From Phycicoccus sonneratiae (GTDB lineage Bacteria; Actinomycetota; Actinomycetes; Actinomycetales; Dermatophilaceae): 64,000 nt of DNA. Shown in pieces: positions 8,627 to 17,291 of this stretch. The notes beneath the pieces are model-generated. The model made no database searches and was not told the origin of the DNA. It saw nothing but the letters and a program-made list of their open reading frames with translations. A program made the translations under genes and the position numbers. The stretch's first letter is position 1. Each line of letters begins with the position of its first letter. Location: contig NZ_JAFDVD010000016.1 of assembly GCF_016887965.1 (NCBI RefSeq), forward strand, positions 62,001 through 126,000, written 5' to 3'.

Positions 8627-9739
8627 TCAGGGGCGGGCGGCGAGGAAGCGGCCGGCGACCTCGACGAGCCGGTCGTTGGCCTCGGTCTCGGCGATCGTGG
8701 CGCGGACCCCGTCGGTGCCGTACGGCCGGACGGTGAGGCCCTCGGCCTCGCACGCCGCGGCGAAGGCGGCCGTGTCGTCACCGAGGCCGAACCACACGAA
8801 GTTCGCCTGCTGGTCGGGCACGTCCCAGCCCTGCTCGCGCAGCGCCGCGACGACCCGCTCGCGCTCGGCGACGAGCTCCTTGACCCGGACGTCGAGCTCG
8901 TCGGCGGCGTCGAGCGAGGCGATGGCCGCCGCCTGGGCGAGCGAGTTGACGCCGAACGGCAGGGCGGAGGTGCGCAGCGCCGCGGCGACCGGCTCGTGGG
9001 CGACGGCGTACCCGACGCGCAGGCCGGCGAGGCCGTAGGCCTTGGAGAAGGTGCGCAGGACGACGACGTTGGGGCGGGCCTCGTGGACGGCGAGGGCGTC
9101 CGGCGCGTCGGGGGCGTCGACGAACTCGAGGTAGGCCTCGTCGAGCACGACGACGACGTCGGACGGCACGCGGTCGAGGAAGGCGTCGAGCTCGGCGGCA
9201 CCGACGGTCGTCCCGGTGGGGTTGTTCGGGGTGCAGACGAGGACGAGCCGGGTGCGCTCGGTGACGGCCGCGGCCATCGCGTCGAGGTCGTGGCGGGCAC
9301 CGGGGGCGAGCGGCACCTGGACGGGCACCGCGCCGGCGAGCGTCGTGAGGATGGGGTAGGCCTCGAAGGAGCGCCAGGCGAAGACCACCTCGTCGCCGTC
9401 GTCGCAGGTGGCACGGATCAGCTGGTCGAGGACACCGACCGACCCCGGCCCGGTGCTGATGCGGGCCGCCGGCACCCCGAGCCGGGCGGCGAGGGCCTCG
9501 GTGAGCGCCGTGACGGCCATGTCCGGGTAGCGGTTGACCGACCCCGCGGCGTCGCGGACCACGTCGAGCACCGACGGCAGCGGCGGGAAGGGGTTCTCGT
9601 TGCTGCTGATCTTGTACGCCGTGAGGCCATCGCGCACGGCCGCGGGACGCCCCGGGGTGTACTCGGGCAGGGCGCCGAGCGCGGACCGCAGCCGCACCGG
9701 GGTCGGGCGCGCGGCGGCGTCGGCGAGGTCGTCGGTCAT
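8627..9739 (-). CDS. HisC-like histidinol-phosphate/aromatic aminotransferase
   Basis: 370-residue fold-type I PLP aminotransferase. Features: [11 protein letters not shown] near the N-terminus, [19 protein letters not shown] (Asp contacting the PLP nitrogen) and the Schiff-base lysine in [14 protein letters not shown]. It fits the HisC family (histidinol-phosphate to imidazole-acetol-phosphate, histidine pathway) but is isolated from other his genes. In actinobacteria such stand-alone copies are often the HisC2/Pat type that transaminates aromatic 2-oxoacids, so I give no symbol. It is convergent with the hydrolase gene (6 bases between stops) and divergent from the aldo/keto reductase gene. 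Confidence 0.87.
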   Translation of the reverse strand: MTDDLADAAARPTPVRLRSALGALPEYTPGRPAAVRDGLTAYKISSNENPFPPLPSVLDVVRDAAGSVNRYPDMAVTALTEALAARLGVPAARISTGPGSVGVLDQLIRATCDDGDEVVFAWRSFEAYPILTTLAGAVPVQVPLAPGARHDLDAMAAAVTERTRLVLVCTPNNPTGTTVGAAELDAFLDRVPSDVVVVLDEAYLEFVDAPDAPDALAVHEARPNVVVLRTFSKAYGLAGLRVGYAVAHEPVAAALRTSALPFGVNSLAQAAAIASLDAADELDVRVKELVAERERVVAALREQGWDVPDQQANFVWFGLGDDTAAFAAACEAEGLTVRPYGTDGVRATIAETEANDRLVEVAGRFLAARP

Positions 9740-9793
9740 GGCCCCACTGTAGGTCCGGGGTCCGTGGGAGTCGTGTCGGTCTAGCGTGGCGGC

Positions 9794-10639
9794 ATGGCCC
9801 CCGCGAGCACCCCGACCCACCGCCTGTCCGACGGCACCGACGCGCCCCTCGTCGGGTTCGGCACCTACCCGCTGCGCGGCGAGGAGGGCATCGCCGCGAT
9901 GGTCTCGGCGCTCGAGGCCGGGTACCGGTACCTCGACACGGCGGTCAACTACGAGAACGAGGAGGAGGTCGGTGAGGCCCTGCGCCGCAGCGGCGTCCCG
10001 CGCGAGGAGGTGCGCGTCGCGACGAAGGTCCCGGGCCGCTTCCACGCCCGCGACCTCGCCCTGCAGTCGCTGCACGACTCCGCCGGGCGCCTCGGCCTCG
10101 AGCAGCTCGACGTCGCGCTCATCCACTGGCCGAACCCGAGCCGCGACCTCTACCCGCAGGCGTGGCAGGCGCTCGTCGAGGCGCAGCAGGAGGGCCTCGT
10201 CAGGACGATCGGCGTCAGCAACTTCACCGAGGCGCACCTGGCGCGCATCGTCGAGGAGAGCGGCGTGACGCCGGCACTCAACCAGCTCGAGCTGCACCCG
10301 CTCTTCCCGCAGGAGCAGATGCGCGCCGTCCACGAGCGGCTGGGCATCCTCACCCAGGCGTGGAGCCCGCTCGGGAAGCGGCAGGCGCCGTTCGCGGCCG
10401 ACCCGGTGGCCGCGGCCGCCGAGGCCCACGGGGTCTCGCCGGGCCAGGTCATCCTCCGGTGGCACGTGCAGCTCGGGTCGATGCCGCTGCCGAAGTCGGC
10501 GACCCCGTCGCGCCAGCGCGAGAACCTCGACGTGACGGGCTTCGCGCTGACCGACGACGAGGTCACGGCGATCACCGGTCTGGCGCGTCCGGACGGCCGG
10601 CTCTTCGGCGGCGACCCCGACACCCACGAGGAGATGTAG
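9794..10639 (+). CDS. Aldo/keto reductase
   Basis: 281-residue NADPH-dependent oxidoreductase of the AKR5-like group (2,5-diketo-D-gluconic acid reductase relatives). The catalytic tetrad is visible: Asp and Tyr in [18 protein letters not shown], Lys in VATKVPGRF, His in ALIHWPNP. The cofactor-binding tail [16 protein letters not shown] is typical for NADPH 2'-phosphate contacts. Reduces aldehydes or ketones; the physiological substrate cannot be read from sequence. It shares a short 54-base divergent gap with the aminotransferase gene. Confidence 0.92.
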   Translation: MAPASTPTHRLSDGTDAPLVGFGTYPLRGEEGIAAMVSALEAGYRYLDTAVNYENEEEVGEALRRSGVPREEVRVATKVPGRFHARDLALQSLHDSAGRLGLEQLDVALIHWPNPSRDLYPQAWQALVEAQQEGLVRTIGVSNFTEAHLARIVEESGVTPALNQLELHPLFPQEQMRAVHERLGILTQAWSPLGKRQAPFAADPVAAAAEAHGVSPGQVILRWHVQLGSMPLPKSATPSRQRENLDVTGFALTDDEVTAITGLARPDGRLFGGDPDTHEEM

Positions 10640-10686
10640 CGGCCCGCGTCCAGCCGGGCCCCAGCGGGACCTGTCATGATCGGGCC

Positions 10687-11073
10687 GTGACGAACTTCCT
10701 CATCCGGGTCGGCATCAACGCCGTGGCGCTCTGGGTCGCCGCGCTCGTGGTCTCGGGGGTCAACCTCGCCGAGGACCAGGTCTCGCTGGGCCGCAAGGTC
10801 CTCACCATCGTGCTCGTGGCGCTCGTCTTCGGGCTCGTCAACGCGGTCATCAAGCCGATCGCGAAGTTCTTCTCGTTCCCGTTCGTCATCCTCACGCTCG
10901 GGCTGTTCACGTTCGTCGTCAACGCGTTCATGCTCCAGATCACCGAGTGGATCAGCGACGCCGTCGGCCTGTCGTTCACCATCGACCACTTCTTCTGGGA
11001 CGCCATCCTCGCGGCGATCGTCATCACCCTCGTCTCCTGGGTGCTCAGCGTCGTCCTTCCCGAGGACGACTGA
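10687..11073 (+). CDS. Phage-holin-4/YvlD-type small membrane protein
   Basis: 128 residues with four predicted membrane segments ([73 protein letters not shown]), the pattern of the PF04020 family (phage_holin_4_2, YvlD). The conserved core [12 protein letters not shown] fits. Despite the name there is no phage context here; family members are ordinary chromosomal membrane proteins of unknown function, some linked to envelope stress. Starts with GTG and lies 23 bases before galE, so the two may be co-transcribed. Confidence 0.85.
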   Translation: MTNFLIRVGINAVALWVAALVVSGVNLAEDQVSLGRKVLTIVLVALVFGLVNAVIKPIAKFFSFPFVILTLGLFTFVVNAFMLQITEWISDAVGLSFTIDHFFWDAILAAIVITLVSWVLSVVLPEDD

Positions 11074-11096
11074 CCCCCGCCGCTAGGGTCGGGGCC

Positions 11097-12116
11097 ATGC
11101 GCGTCCTCGTCTCCGGCGGTGCCGGCTACATCGGGTCCCACACGGTCGTCCAGCTCGTCGCGGCGGGCCACGACGTCGTCGTCGTCGACTCCTTCGCCAA
11201 CGCCAAGCCCACCGTCGTCGGCCGCATCGAGGCGCTCACCGGGCAGCCGCTCGACGTCCGCTCCTTCGACCTCACCGACCACGACAAGACCGAGCACCTC
11301 TTCGCCCACGAGCCGTTCGACGCGGTCATCCACTTCGCGGGGTTCAAGGCCGTCGGCGAGAGCGTCGAGAAGCCGCTCGAGTACTACGAGAACAACATCG
11401 GCTCGACCTTCTCCCTCGTGCGGGCGATGCGCCGGCACGGGGTGCGCCGGCTGGTGTTCTCCTCCTCGGCGACGGTCTACGGCTCGGACGCGCCGGTGCC
11501 GATGCACGAGGACCTGCCCACCTCGGCGACCAACCCCTACGGCTGGACGAAGGTGATGCAGGAGCAGATCCTGCGCGACGTCGCCGTCTCCGACCCCTCG
11601 TGGCGGATCGCCCTGCTGCGGTACTTCAACCCGGTCGGCGCGCACCCGTCGGGGAGCATCGGCGAGGACCCGTCCGACGTGCCGAACAACCTCATGCCGT
11701 ACATCGCCCAGGTCGCGGTGGGCCGGCGCGACCGGCTGCGCGTGTTCGGTGACGACTACCCGACCCCCGACGGCACCGGCGTCCGCGACTACATCCACGT
11801 CGACGACCTCGCCGCCGGGCACGTCGCCGCCCTCGTGCGACTCGGGGCCACCGACGACGCCGTCTCGACGTGGAACCTCGGCACCGGGCACGGCACCTCG
11901 GTGCTCGAGCTGTTGCACGCCTTCGAGCGGGCCTGCGGGCACGAGCTGCCGTACGAGGTCGTCGCCCGGCGCCCCGGCGACGTCGCCGCCTCCTACGCCG
12001 ACCCCGCGCGGGCCGAGGCCGAGCTCGGCTGGCGGGCCACCCGCACCGTCGACGACATGTGCGCCGACACCTGGCGCTGGCAGTCGAAGAACCCGCACGG
12101 GTACCCCGACGCCTGA
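11097..12116 (+). CDS. galE: UDP-glucose 4-epimerase
   Basis: 339 residues, extended short-chain dehydrogenase. NAD-binding GGAGYIGSH at the N-terminus, catalytic Ser/Tyr/Lys as SSSATVYG and YGWTKVMQEQ, and the sugar-nucleotide region ALLRYFNPVGAHPSG plus IAQVAVGRRDRLRVFGDDY, all classic GalE signatures. Interconverts UDP-glucose and UDP-galactose for the Leloir pathway and for cell-envelope galactose. This is not directly in the galactoside locus at 40.6-50 kb, but the two could meet metabolically. Confidence 0.95.
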   Translation: MRVLVSGGAGYIGSHTVVQLVAAGHDVVVVDSFANAKPTVVGRIEALTGQPLDVRSFDLTDHDKTEHLFAHEPFDAVIHFAGFKAVGESVEKPLEYYENNIGSTFSLVRAMRRHGVRRLVFSSSATVYGSDAPVPMHEDLPTSATNPYGWTKVMQEQILRDVAVSDPSWRIALLRYFNPVGAHPSGSIGEDPSDVPNNLMPYIAQVAVGRRDRLRVFGDDYPTPDGTGVRDYIHVDDLAAGHVAALVRLGATDDAVSTWNLGTGHGTSVLELLHAFERACGHELPYEVVARRPGDVAASYADPARAEAELGWRATRTVDDMCADTWRWQSKNPHGYPDA

Positions 12117-12128
12117 GCGCCGGCCGGG

Positions 12129-12590
12129 TCAGGCGTGGTCGGGGGCGGCCGGGAGCTTCTGGTTGATGCGCAGGAGGTTGCCGGCCGGGTCGCGGAACGC
12201 GCAGTCGCGCACCCCGTAGAACTGGTCCATCGGCTCCTGGAGCACCTCGGCGCCCGAGGCCCGGACGTGCTCGAACACCGCGTCGACGTCGGCGCAGGTG
12301 AGGACGACCGGCGTCAGCAGGCCCTTCGCGAGGAGGGTGTCGATGGCCTCCCGGTCCTCCGCGCTCGTGTGCGGCCCGCCACCGACCGACTGGATGGTCA
12401 TCGTCAGGTCGGGCTGCGCGGGCGGGGTGAGGTTGAGCCACCGGAACTCGCCCTGCGCGTAGTCGCTGACGACCGTGAAGCCGAGGACGTCGCGGTAGAA
12501 CGTCAGGGCGGCCTCGTGGTCGTCGACGACGAGGAAGACGTTGGCGACGGCGAGCGTCGAGGTGGCGGTGGTCGTGCCGGTCGTGTCCAT
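12129..12590 (-). CDS. VOC/glyoxalase-fold protein
   Basis: 153 residues with the two paired beta-alpha-beta-beta-beta units of the vicinal-oxygen-chelate fold (VANVFLVVDDHEAALTFYRDVLGFTVV in the first half, VVLTCADVDAVFEHVRASGAEVLQEP in the second; GVRDCAFRDPAGNLLRI at the end). Such proteins are dioxygenases, glyoxalases or antibiotic-binding proteins; the sequence does not decide which. It sits 9 bases downstream of an AraC-type regulator gene on the same strand, so the pair is probably one regulated unit. Confidence 0.88.
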   Translation of the reverse strand: MDTTGTTTATSTLAVANVFLVVDDHEAALTFYRDVLGFTVVSDYAQGEFRWLNLTPPAQPDLTMTIQSVGGGPHTSAEDREAIDTLLAKGLLTPVVLTCADVDAVFEHVRASGAEVLQEPMDQFYGVRDCAFRDPAGNLLRINQKLPAAPDHA

Positions 12591-12599
12591 GCGCCGAGG

Positions 12600-13031
12600 C
12601 TAGGCCCGGGCGCCCTCGGCCCGCTTCTCCGAACCTGACCGGTCCCGGCGCGGACGCTCGGCCTCCTTCGCGACGCACGACGGGATGGCCGCCGCCCCCT
12701 CGTGCGAGGCCGCCCGGAACTCGCTCGGCGTCACGCCCATCAGCTCGGTGAACCGGCTGCTGAACGACCCGAGCGAGGTGCACCCGACGGCCATGCACGC
12801 GTCGGTGACCGACACGTCGCCGTGGCGCAGGAGCGAGGCCGCCCGCTCGATCCGCCGCGTCATGAGGTGCTGGTACGGGGTCTCGCCGTAGGCCTCGCGG
12901 AACATCCGGTGGAAGTGCCCCGGCGACATCAGCGCCTCGGCGGCGAGCGAGGGCACGTCGAGCGGCTCGGCGTAGTCGCGGTCCATCCGGTCGCGGGCCC
13001 GGCGGAGCCGGACGAGGTCCTCGCGCTGCAC
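12600..13031 (-). CDS. AraC-family transcriptional regulator, DNA-binding domain only
   Basis: 143 residues. A single AraC/XylS DNA-binding domain with two helix-turn-helix units fills most of the protein (LAAEALMSPGHFHRMFREAY and VTDACMAVGCTSLGSFSSRF, then FTELMGVTPSEFR). There is no N-terminal ligand domain; a short charged Arg/Lys tail follows. Probably regulates the VOC gene behind it. It is divergent from cydA, so the 144-base gap carries promoters for both. Confidence 0.88.
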   Translation of the reverse strand: MQREDLVRLRRARDRMDRDYAEPLDVPSLAAEALMSPGHFHRMFREAYGETPYQHLMTRRIERAASLLRHGDVSVTDACMAVGCTSLGSFSSRFTELMGVTPSEFRAASHEGAAAIPSCVAKEAERPRRDRSGSEKRAEGARA

Positions 13032-13122
13032 CTCGCCACTGTGCCACGGCTGTGCGGCGGGTGAGGTGAGCCTGCGTGGTCCGCGTCACACGGGATCGGG
13101 TTCCGGGCCGTCTACGACACCC

Positions 13123-13153
13123 TGTAGTTTGTACTACGTCACGTCGTACTACA
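13123..13153 (+). promoter_or_regulatory. Candidate BlaI/MecI-type operator in front of the cyd operon
   Basis: GTAGT (13124-13128) and ACTAC (13133-13137) form a perfect inverted repeat with a 4-base centre, and a second GTACTAC copy follows at 13146-13152, so TGTAGT at 13123 and ACTACA at 13148 also form an outer inverted repeat. This AT-rich block is unusual in a GC-rich gap. It ends 22 bases before the cydA ATG. BlaI/MecI/CopY repressors bind inverted repeats with TGTA/TACA cores, and a BlaI-type gene is in the same operon (18937-19377). The link is an inference. Confidence 0.5.
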
Positions 13154-13175
13154 ACGCCGTCCCCAGGAGCAAGGC

Positions 13176-14633
13176 ATGGGATCTTCGCTCGACGTCGCCC
13201 GGTGGCAGTTCGCCATCACGACCGTCTACCACTTCCTCTTCGTCCCCGTGACGATCGGGATGTCCGCCGTCGTCGCGTACTTCCACACCCAGTGGGTACG
13301 CACGCACCGTCCGGAGTACTACCGGCTCACGAAGTTCTTCGGGAAGCTCTTCCTCATCAACTTCGCGCTCGGTCTCGTCACCGGCATCGTCCAGGAGTTC
13401 CAGTTCGGCATGAACTGGTCGGACTACTCGCGCTTCGTCGGGGACATCTTCGGTGCCCCTCTCGCCTTCGAGGCGCTGCTCGCGTTCTTCCTCGAGTCCA
13501 CATTCCTCGGCGTCTGGATCTTCGGCTGGGGACGCATCCCCGAGAAGCTCCACGCGAGCACGATGTGGCTCACCCACATCGGCACCGTGCTCTCCGCGTA
13601 CTTCATCCTCGCGGCGAACTCGTTCATGCAGAACCCGGTCGGCTACGAGTACAACCCGACCACCGGCCGCGCCGAGATGTCCGACTTCCTCGCCGTGCTG
13701 ACCAACAAGGTCCAGCTCGTCACCTTCCCGCACGTCGTCCTCTCGGCCTACATGGTCGGCGGCGCCGTGATCATGGGCGTGGCGCTCTGGCTGCTCCGTC
13801 GTGACGCCGCCACCGACGACGCCCCGGTGTACCGCAAGGCGGTCCGGGTCGGCGCCGTCGTCTCCCTCGTCGCCTCGCTCGGCGTCATCGTCTCCGGCGA
13901 CGTCCAGGGCAAGATCATGACCGAGGTCCAGCCCATGAAGATGGCTGCGGCAGAGGCGCTCTACGACACCACGAGCAACGCCCCGTTCTCGGTCCTCTCC
14001 GTCGGGCCGCTCGACGGGTCGAGGGCCAGCCGGCTCATCGAGGTGCCCGGTCTCCTCTCGTTCCTCGGCACGGGTGACTTCAACGGCACCGTCGAGGGCA
14101 TCAACGACCTCAAGGTCAGCGAGCGCGACGCCGCGCAGCAGGTGGCGAAGCAGTACGGCCCGGAGGTCGCGGCCCTCGTCACCGACGACGACTACACGCC
14201 GATCGTCCCGGTCGCCTACTGGACCTTCCGCCTGATGATGGGCGCCGGCTTCCTGACGATGCTCTTCGCCGCCATGGCACTCTGGGCCACCCGCAAGAAC
14301 GGTGTGCCCCAGGCGAAGTGGTGGACGGCAATCGCGGTGCTCACGCCGCTGCTCCCGATCTTCGCGAACAGCTTCGGCTGGATCTTCACCGAGATGGGCC
14401 GCCAGCCCTGGCTCGTCTACGGCCTCATGACGACGGCCACCGGGGTCTCGCCCTCGGTGAGCGTCGGTGAGGTGTGGGTGTCGATGGTCGTCTACACGCT
14501 CCTCTACGCCGCCCTCGCCGTCGTCGAGGTCAAGCTCTTCCTCACCTACGTCCGCCGTGGCGCCGAGCCCTTCGAGGACCCGGCCGCGCACGTGGACGCC
14601 GACGAGGACCGCCCCCTCCAGTTCGCCTACTGA
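13176..14633 (+). CDS. cydA: Cytochrome bd ubiquinol/menaquinol oxidase subunit I
   Basis: 485-residue, multi-spanning membrane protein with the haems of the high-affinity terminal oxidase. Visible ligands: His19 (TTVYHFLFVPVTIG), the second His in VTFPHVVLSAYMVGG, and Met before the GRQPW motif (TEMGRQPWLVYG). The quinol-binding Q-loop region lies between the middle helices. Reduces oxygen to water using quinol, giving a low-oxygen and nitric-oxide-tolerant respiratory branch. AGGAG precedes the ATG. First gene of a tight cydA-cydB-cydD-cydC operon. Confidence 0.97.
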   Translation: MGSSLDVARWQFAITTVYHFLFVPVTIGMSAVVAYFHTQWVRTHRPEYYRLTKFFGKLFLINFALGLVTGIVQEFQFGMNWSDYSRFVGDIFGAPLAFEALLAFFLESTFLGVWIFGWGRIPEKLHASTMWLTHIGTVLSAYFILAANSFMQNPVGYEYNPTTGRAEMSDFLAVLTNKVQLVTFPHVVLSAYMVGGAVIMGVALWLLRRDAATDDAPVYRKAVRVGAVVSLVASLGVIVSGDVQGKIMTEVQPMKMAAAEALYDTTSNAPFSVLSVGPLDGSRASRLIEVPGLLSFLGTGDFNGTVEGINDLKVSERDAAQQVAKQYGPEVAALVTDDDYTPIVPVAYWTFRLMMGAGFLTMLFAAMALWATRKNGVPQAKWWTAIAVLTPLLPIFANSFGWIFTEMGRQPWLVYGLMTTATGVSPSVSVGEVWVSMVVYTLLYAALAVVEVKLFLTYVRRGAEPFEDPAAHVDADEDRPLQFAY

Positions 14634-14650
14634 CCCCCAGGACAACGACA

Positions 14651-15682
14651 ATGGATGCTCTTCAGCTCGTCTGGTTCGGACTCATCGGCCTGCTCTGGGC
14701 CGGGTACCTCGTCCTCGAGGGCTTCGACTTCGGTGTCGGCGCCCTGCTCCCCTCCCTCGGCAAGGGCCAGGATGCCGAGGACACCGAGAAGCGCCGCCGC
14801 GTCATGCTCACGACCATCGGCCCTCACTGGGACGGCAACGAGGTCTGGCTGCTCACGGCCGGCGGCGCCACCTTCGCCGCCTTCCCGGAGTGGTACGCGA
14901 CGATGTTCTCCGCGTTCTACCTGCCGCTGCTCCTCGTGCTCGTCGCGCTCATCGTGCGCAACATGGGCTTCGAGTACCGCGGCAAGCGCGACGACGTCAC
15001 GTGGCGCAAGCGCTGGGACCTCGCGATCATCGGCGGCTCGGTCGCCGCGCCGCTGCTCGTCGGCGTCGCCCTGACCAACGTCGTCCGCGGTGTCCCGCTC
15101 GACGGCAACAGCGAGTACGCGGGGAACCTCTTCACCCTGCTCAACCCGCTGAGCCTGCTCGGTGGCCTCACCGTGCTCGCGCTCTCGCTCACCCACGGCG
15201 CGTACTTCATCGCGCTCAAGACGAGCGGGCAGATCCGGGAGGACGCCCGGCGGATGGGCACGACGCTCGGCCTGGCCACCGCCGGCCTCGCCGTCGTGAC
15301 GCTGTTGTGGCTCAACCTCTCCACGGGCTCCCTGTGGTCGTGGGTCACCACGGTCGTCGCGGCCGGGGCGCTGCTCGCGGCCATCTGGATGAACACGCAG
15401 GGCCGTGAGGGCTGGGCGTTCGTCGGCACGGCGGTCACCGCCGCCATGGCCGTCGCGACGTACTTCCTCGCCCTCTACCCGGACGTCATGCCGACGACGC
15501 TCGACGGTGGCCGCTCGCTGACCATCGAGAACGCCTCGAGCAGCCCGATGACGCTGACGATCATGACGTGGGCCGCCGTGGTCTTCACGCCGATCGTCCT
15601 GCTCTACACCGCGTACACCTACTACACCTTCCGCAAGCGGATCGGGACGCAGCACATCCCGGCCCCGGTCGCGGTGTCCTGA
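14651..15682 (+). CDS. cydB: Cytochrome bd oxidase subunit II
   Basis: 343 residues, about eight to nine membrane segments. Conserved family motifs are present: LVLEGFDFGVGALLP near the N-terminus, IGPHWDGNEVWLLTAGGA, MGFEYRGKRDD and the C-terminal TAYTYYTFRKRIG. Partner of CydA in the oxidase. Starts 17 bases after the cydA stop. Its length (343) is within the normal range for actinobacterial CydB. Confidence 0.96.
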   Translation: MDALQLVWFGLIGLLWAGYLVLEGFDFGVGALLPSLGKGQDAEDTEKRRRVMLTTIGPHWDGNEVWLLTAGGATFAAFPEWYATMFSAFYLPLLLVLVALIVRNMGFEYRGKRDDVTWRKRWDLAIIGGSVAAPLLVGVALTNVVRGVPLDGNSEYAGNLFTLLNPLSLLGGLTVLALSLTHGAYFIALKTSGQIREDARRMGTTLGLATAGLAVVTLLWLNLSTGSLWSWVTTVVAAGALLAAIWMNTQGREGWAFVGTAVTAAMAVATYFLALYPDVMPTTLDGGRSLTIENASSSPMTLTIMTWAAVVFTPIVLLYTAYTYYTFRKRIGTQHIPAPVAVS

Positions 15683-15701
15683 CGCGGAGCCCGTCCCGGC
15701 G

Positions 15702-17291
15702 ATGAGGCCCTTCGACCCCCGCGTCCTCGCGGTCGCCCCCGCGGCCCGCCGACCCGTCGCCGTCCTGGCGGCGGTCGGCGTGGCCCAGGGGGCGGCCACG
15801 ATCGGGACGGCCTTCGCCCTCGCGGCGCTCGTCGTCGCGGTCGTCGAGGGCGGGGGGCTCGGGGGGCCCGTCGCGTGGCTCACCGGCCTGCTCGTCGTGC
15901 GGGCCGGTCTCGGCTGGACGTCGGAGAGGGTCGCCGCCTGGGCCGGGGTCGAGGTCACCGCCGCCCTGCGCACCGTGCTCCTCCGCCGGTGGCTCGAGGT
16001 CCCCGCCGAGCAGCGCCCCGACCCCGACCGCGGCGCGACCCTCTCGGCCCAGGGCGTCGCGGCCGTCGAGCCGTACGCCGCGCGCTTCCTCCCGGCGCTC
16101 GTCGCCGGCGCCGTCGTCCCCGTCCTCGCGGTCGCGGCGCTCGTGTGGGTCGACTGGCTCAGCGCCCTGGTCGTCGTGCTCACCCTCCCCCTGCTCCCCC
16201 TCTTCGCGGCGCTCATCGGCGCCGCCACCCGCGACGAGACCGAGAGGCGCTGGGAGGCGCTCTCGTCGCTCGCCGGCCACTTCGTCGACGTGATGCGCGG
16301 CCTGCCGACCCTCGTCGGCTACGGGCGGGCCGAGCGCCAGGTCGAGGTGATCGCCGAGGTGAGCCGCCGGCACCGGCGCGCGACGATGCGCACCCTGCGC
16401 CTCGCCTTCATGAGCTCGGCGGCCCTCGAGCTGCTCGCGTCGATCTCCGTGGCCATCGTCGCCGTCACCGTCGGGCTCCGGCTCACCCACGGCACGGTCG
16501 ACCTGCGGACCGGCCTGCTCGCCATCCTCCTCGCCCCCGAGGCCTACTGGCCGATCCGCCGGGTCGGCGCCGAGTTCCACAACGCCGCGGACGGCGCCGA
16601 AGCCGTCGCCGCGGTGCTCGCCGACGTGACGACGGACCCTGATTCCCCTGTCCGGGGCCCGTCGTCGCCCGACGAGCTCGGCGTCACCGCGCGCGGTCTC
16701 GGCTACCGCCACCCCGGGACGGACGCGCCGGTGCTGCACGAGGTCGACCTCGAGGCCGGGCCGGGGCTCACCGTCGTCACCGGACCGTCCGGGGTCGGCA
16801 AGTCGACCCTCCTCGAGGTGCTCGCCGGGCTGCGCACGCCGACGACGGGCGAGGTCTCGGCCGGCCGCGTCCACCTCGTCACCCAGCGGCCGTTCCTGCC
16901 CGCCGGGACGCTGCGCGACGCCCTGCGCCTCGGCACCGACGCCCCCGACCCGGCCCTCTGGGAGGCGCTGCGCCGCGTCGGGCTCGAGGGGTTCGTCGCC
17001 GGCCTGCCGGAGGCCCTGGCGACCCGCCTCGGTGACGACGGCGTCGGCCTCTCCGCCGGCCAGCGGGCCCGGGTCGCGCTGGCCCGCGCCACCCTCTCCA
17101 CCGCGCCGGTGCTCCTCGTCGACGAGCCGACCGCGCACCTCGACGCCGCCTCCTCCGCCCTCGTCGGCGACCTGCTGCGCGAGCTCGCCGACCGGCGCAC
17201 GGTGCTCGCCGTCACCCACCGGCCCGAGCTGGTGCGGGTCGCCGACCAGCACGTCGTCCTCACCCGCGCCGGGGCGGAGGTGCACCGATGA
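15702..17291 (+). CDS. cydD: ABC exporter subunit CydD (cytochrome bd assembly)
   Basis: 529 residues: an N-terminal six-helix exporter membrane domain (about 1-310) and a C-terminal ATPase. Walker A GPSGVGKS, signature LSAGQRAR, Walker B LLVDEPTAHLD, and the H-loop AVTHRPE. CydDC exports thiols/haem-related compounds to the outside and is needed to mature cytochrome bd. The stop overlaps the cydC ATG by 4 bases, so the two half-transporters are made together. Note the signature has Ala instead of the usual first Gly. Confidence 0.94.
   Translation: MRPFDPRVLAVAPAARRPVAVLAAVGVAQGAATIGTAFALAALVVAVVEGGGLGGPVAWLTGLLVVRAGLGWTSERVAAWAGVEVTAALRTVLLRRWLEVPAEQRPDPDRGATLSAQGVAAVEPYAARFLPALVAGAVVPVLAVAALVWVDWLSALVVVLTLPLLPLFAALIGAATRDETERRWEALSSLAGHFVDVMRGLPTLVGYGRAERQVEVIAEVSRRHRRATMRTLRLAFMSSAALELLASISVAIVAVTVGLRLTHGTVDLRTGLLAILLAPEAYWPIRRVGAEFHNAADGAEAVAAVLADVTTDPDSPVRGPSSPDELGVTARGLGYRHPGTDAPVLHEVDLEAGPGLTVVTGPSGVGKSTLLEVLAGLRTPTTGEVSAGRVHLVTQRPFLPAGTLRDALRLGTDAPDPALWEALRRVGLEGFVAGLPEALATRLGDDGVGLSAGQRARVALARATLSTAPVLLVDEPTAHLDAASSALVGDLLRELADRRTVLAVTHRPELVRVADQHVVLTRAGAEVHR

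Noticed and set aside
10687-11073. Prophage remnant because of the phage-holin-4 family name
   Set aside because: The family is mostly ordinary bacterial membrane proteins and no other phage genes are present.
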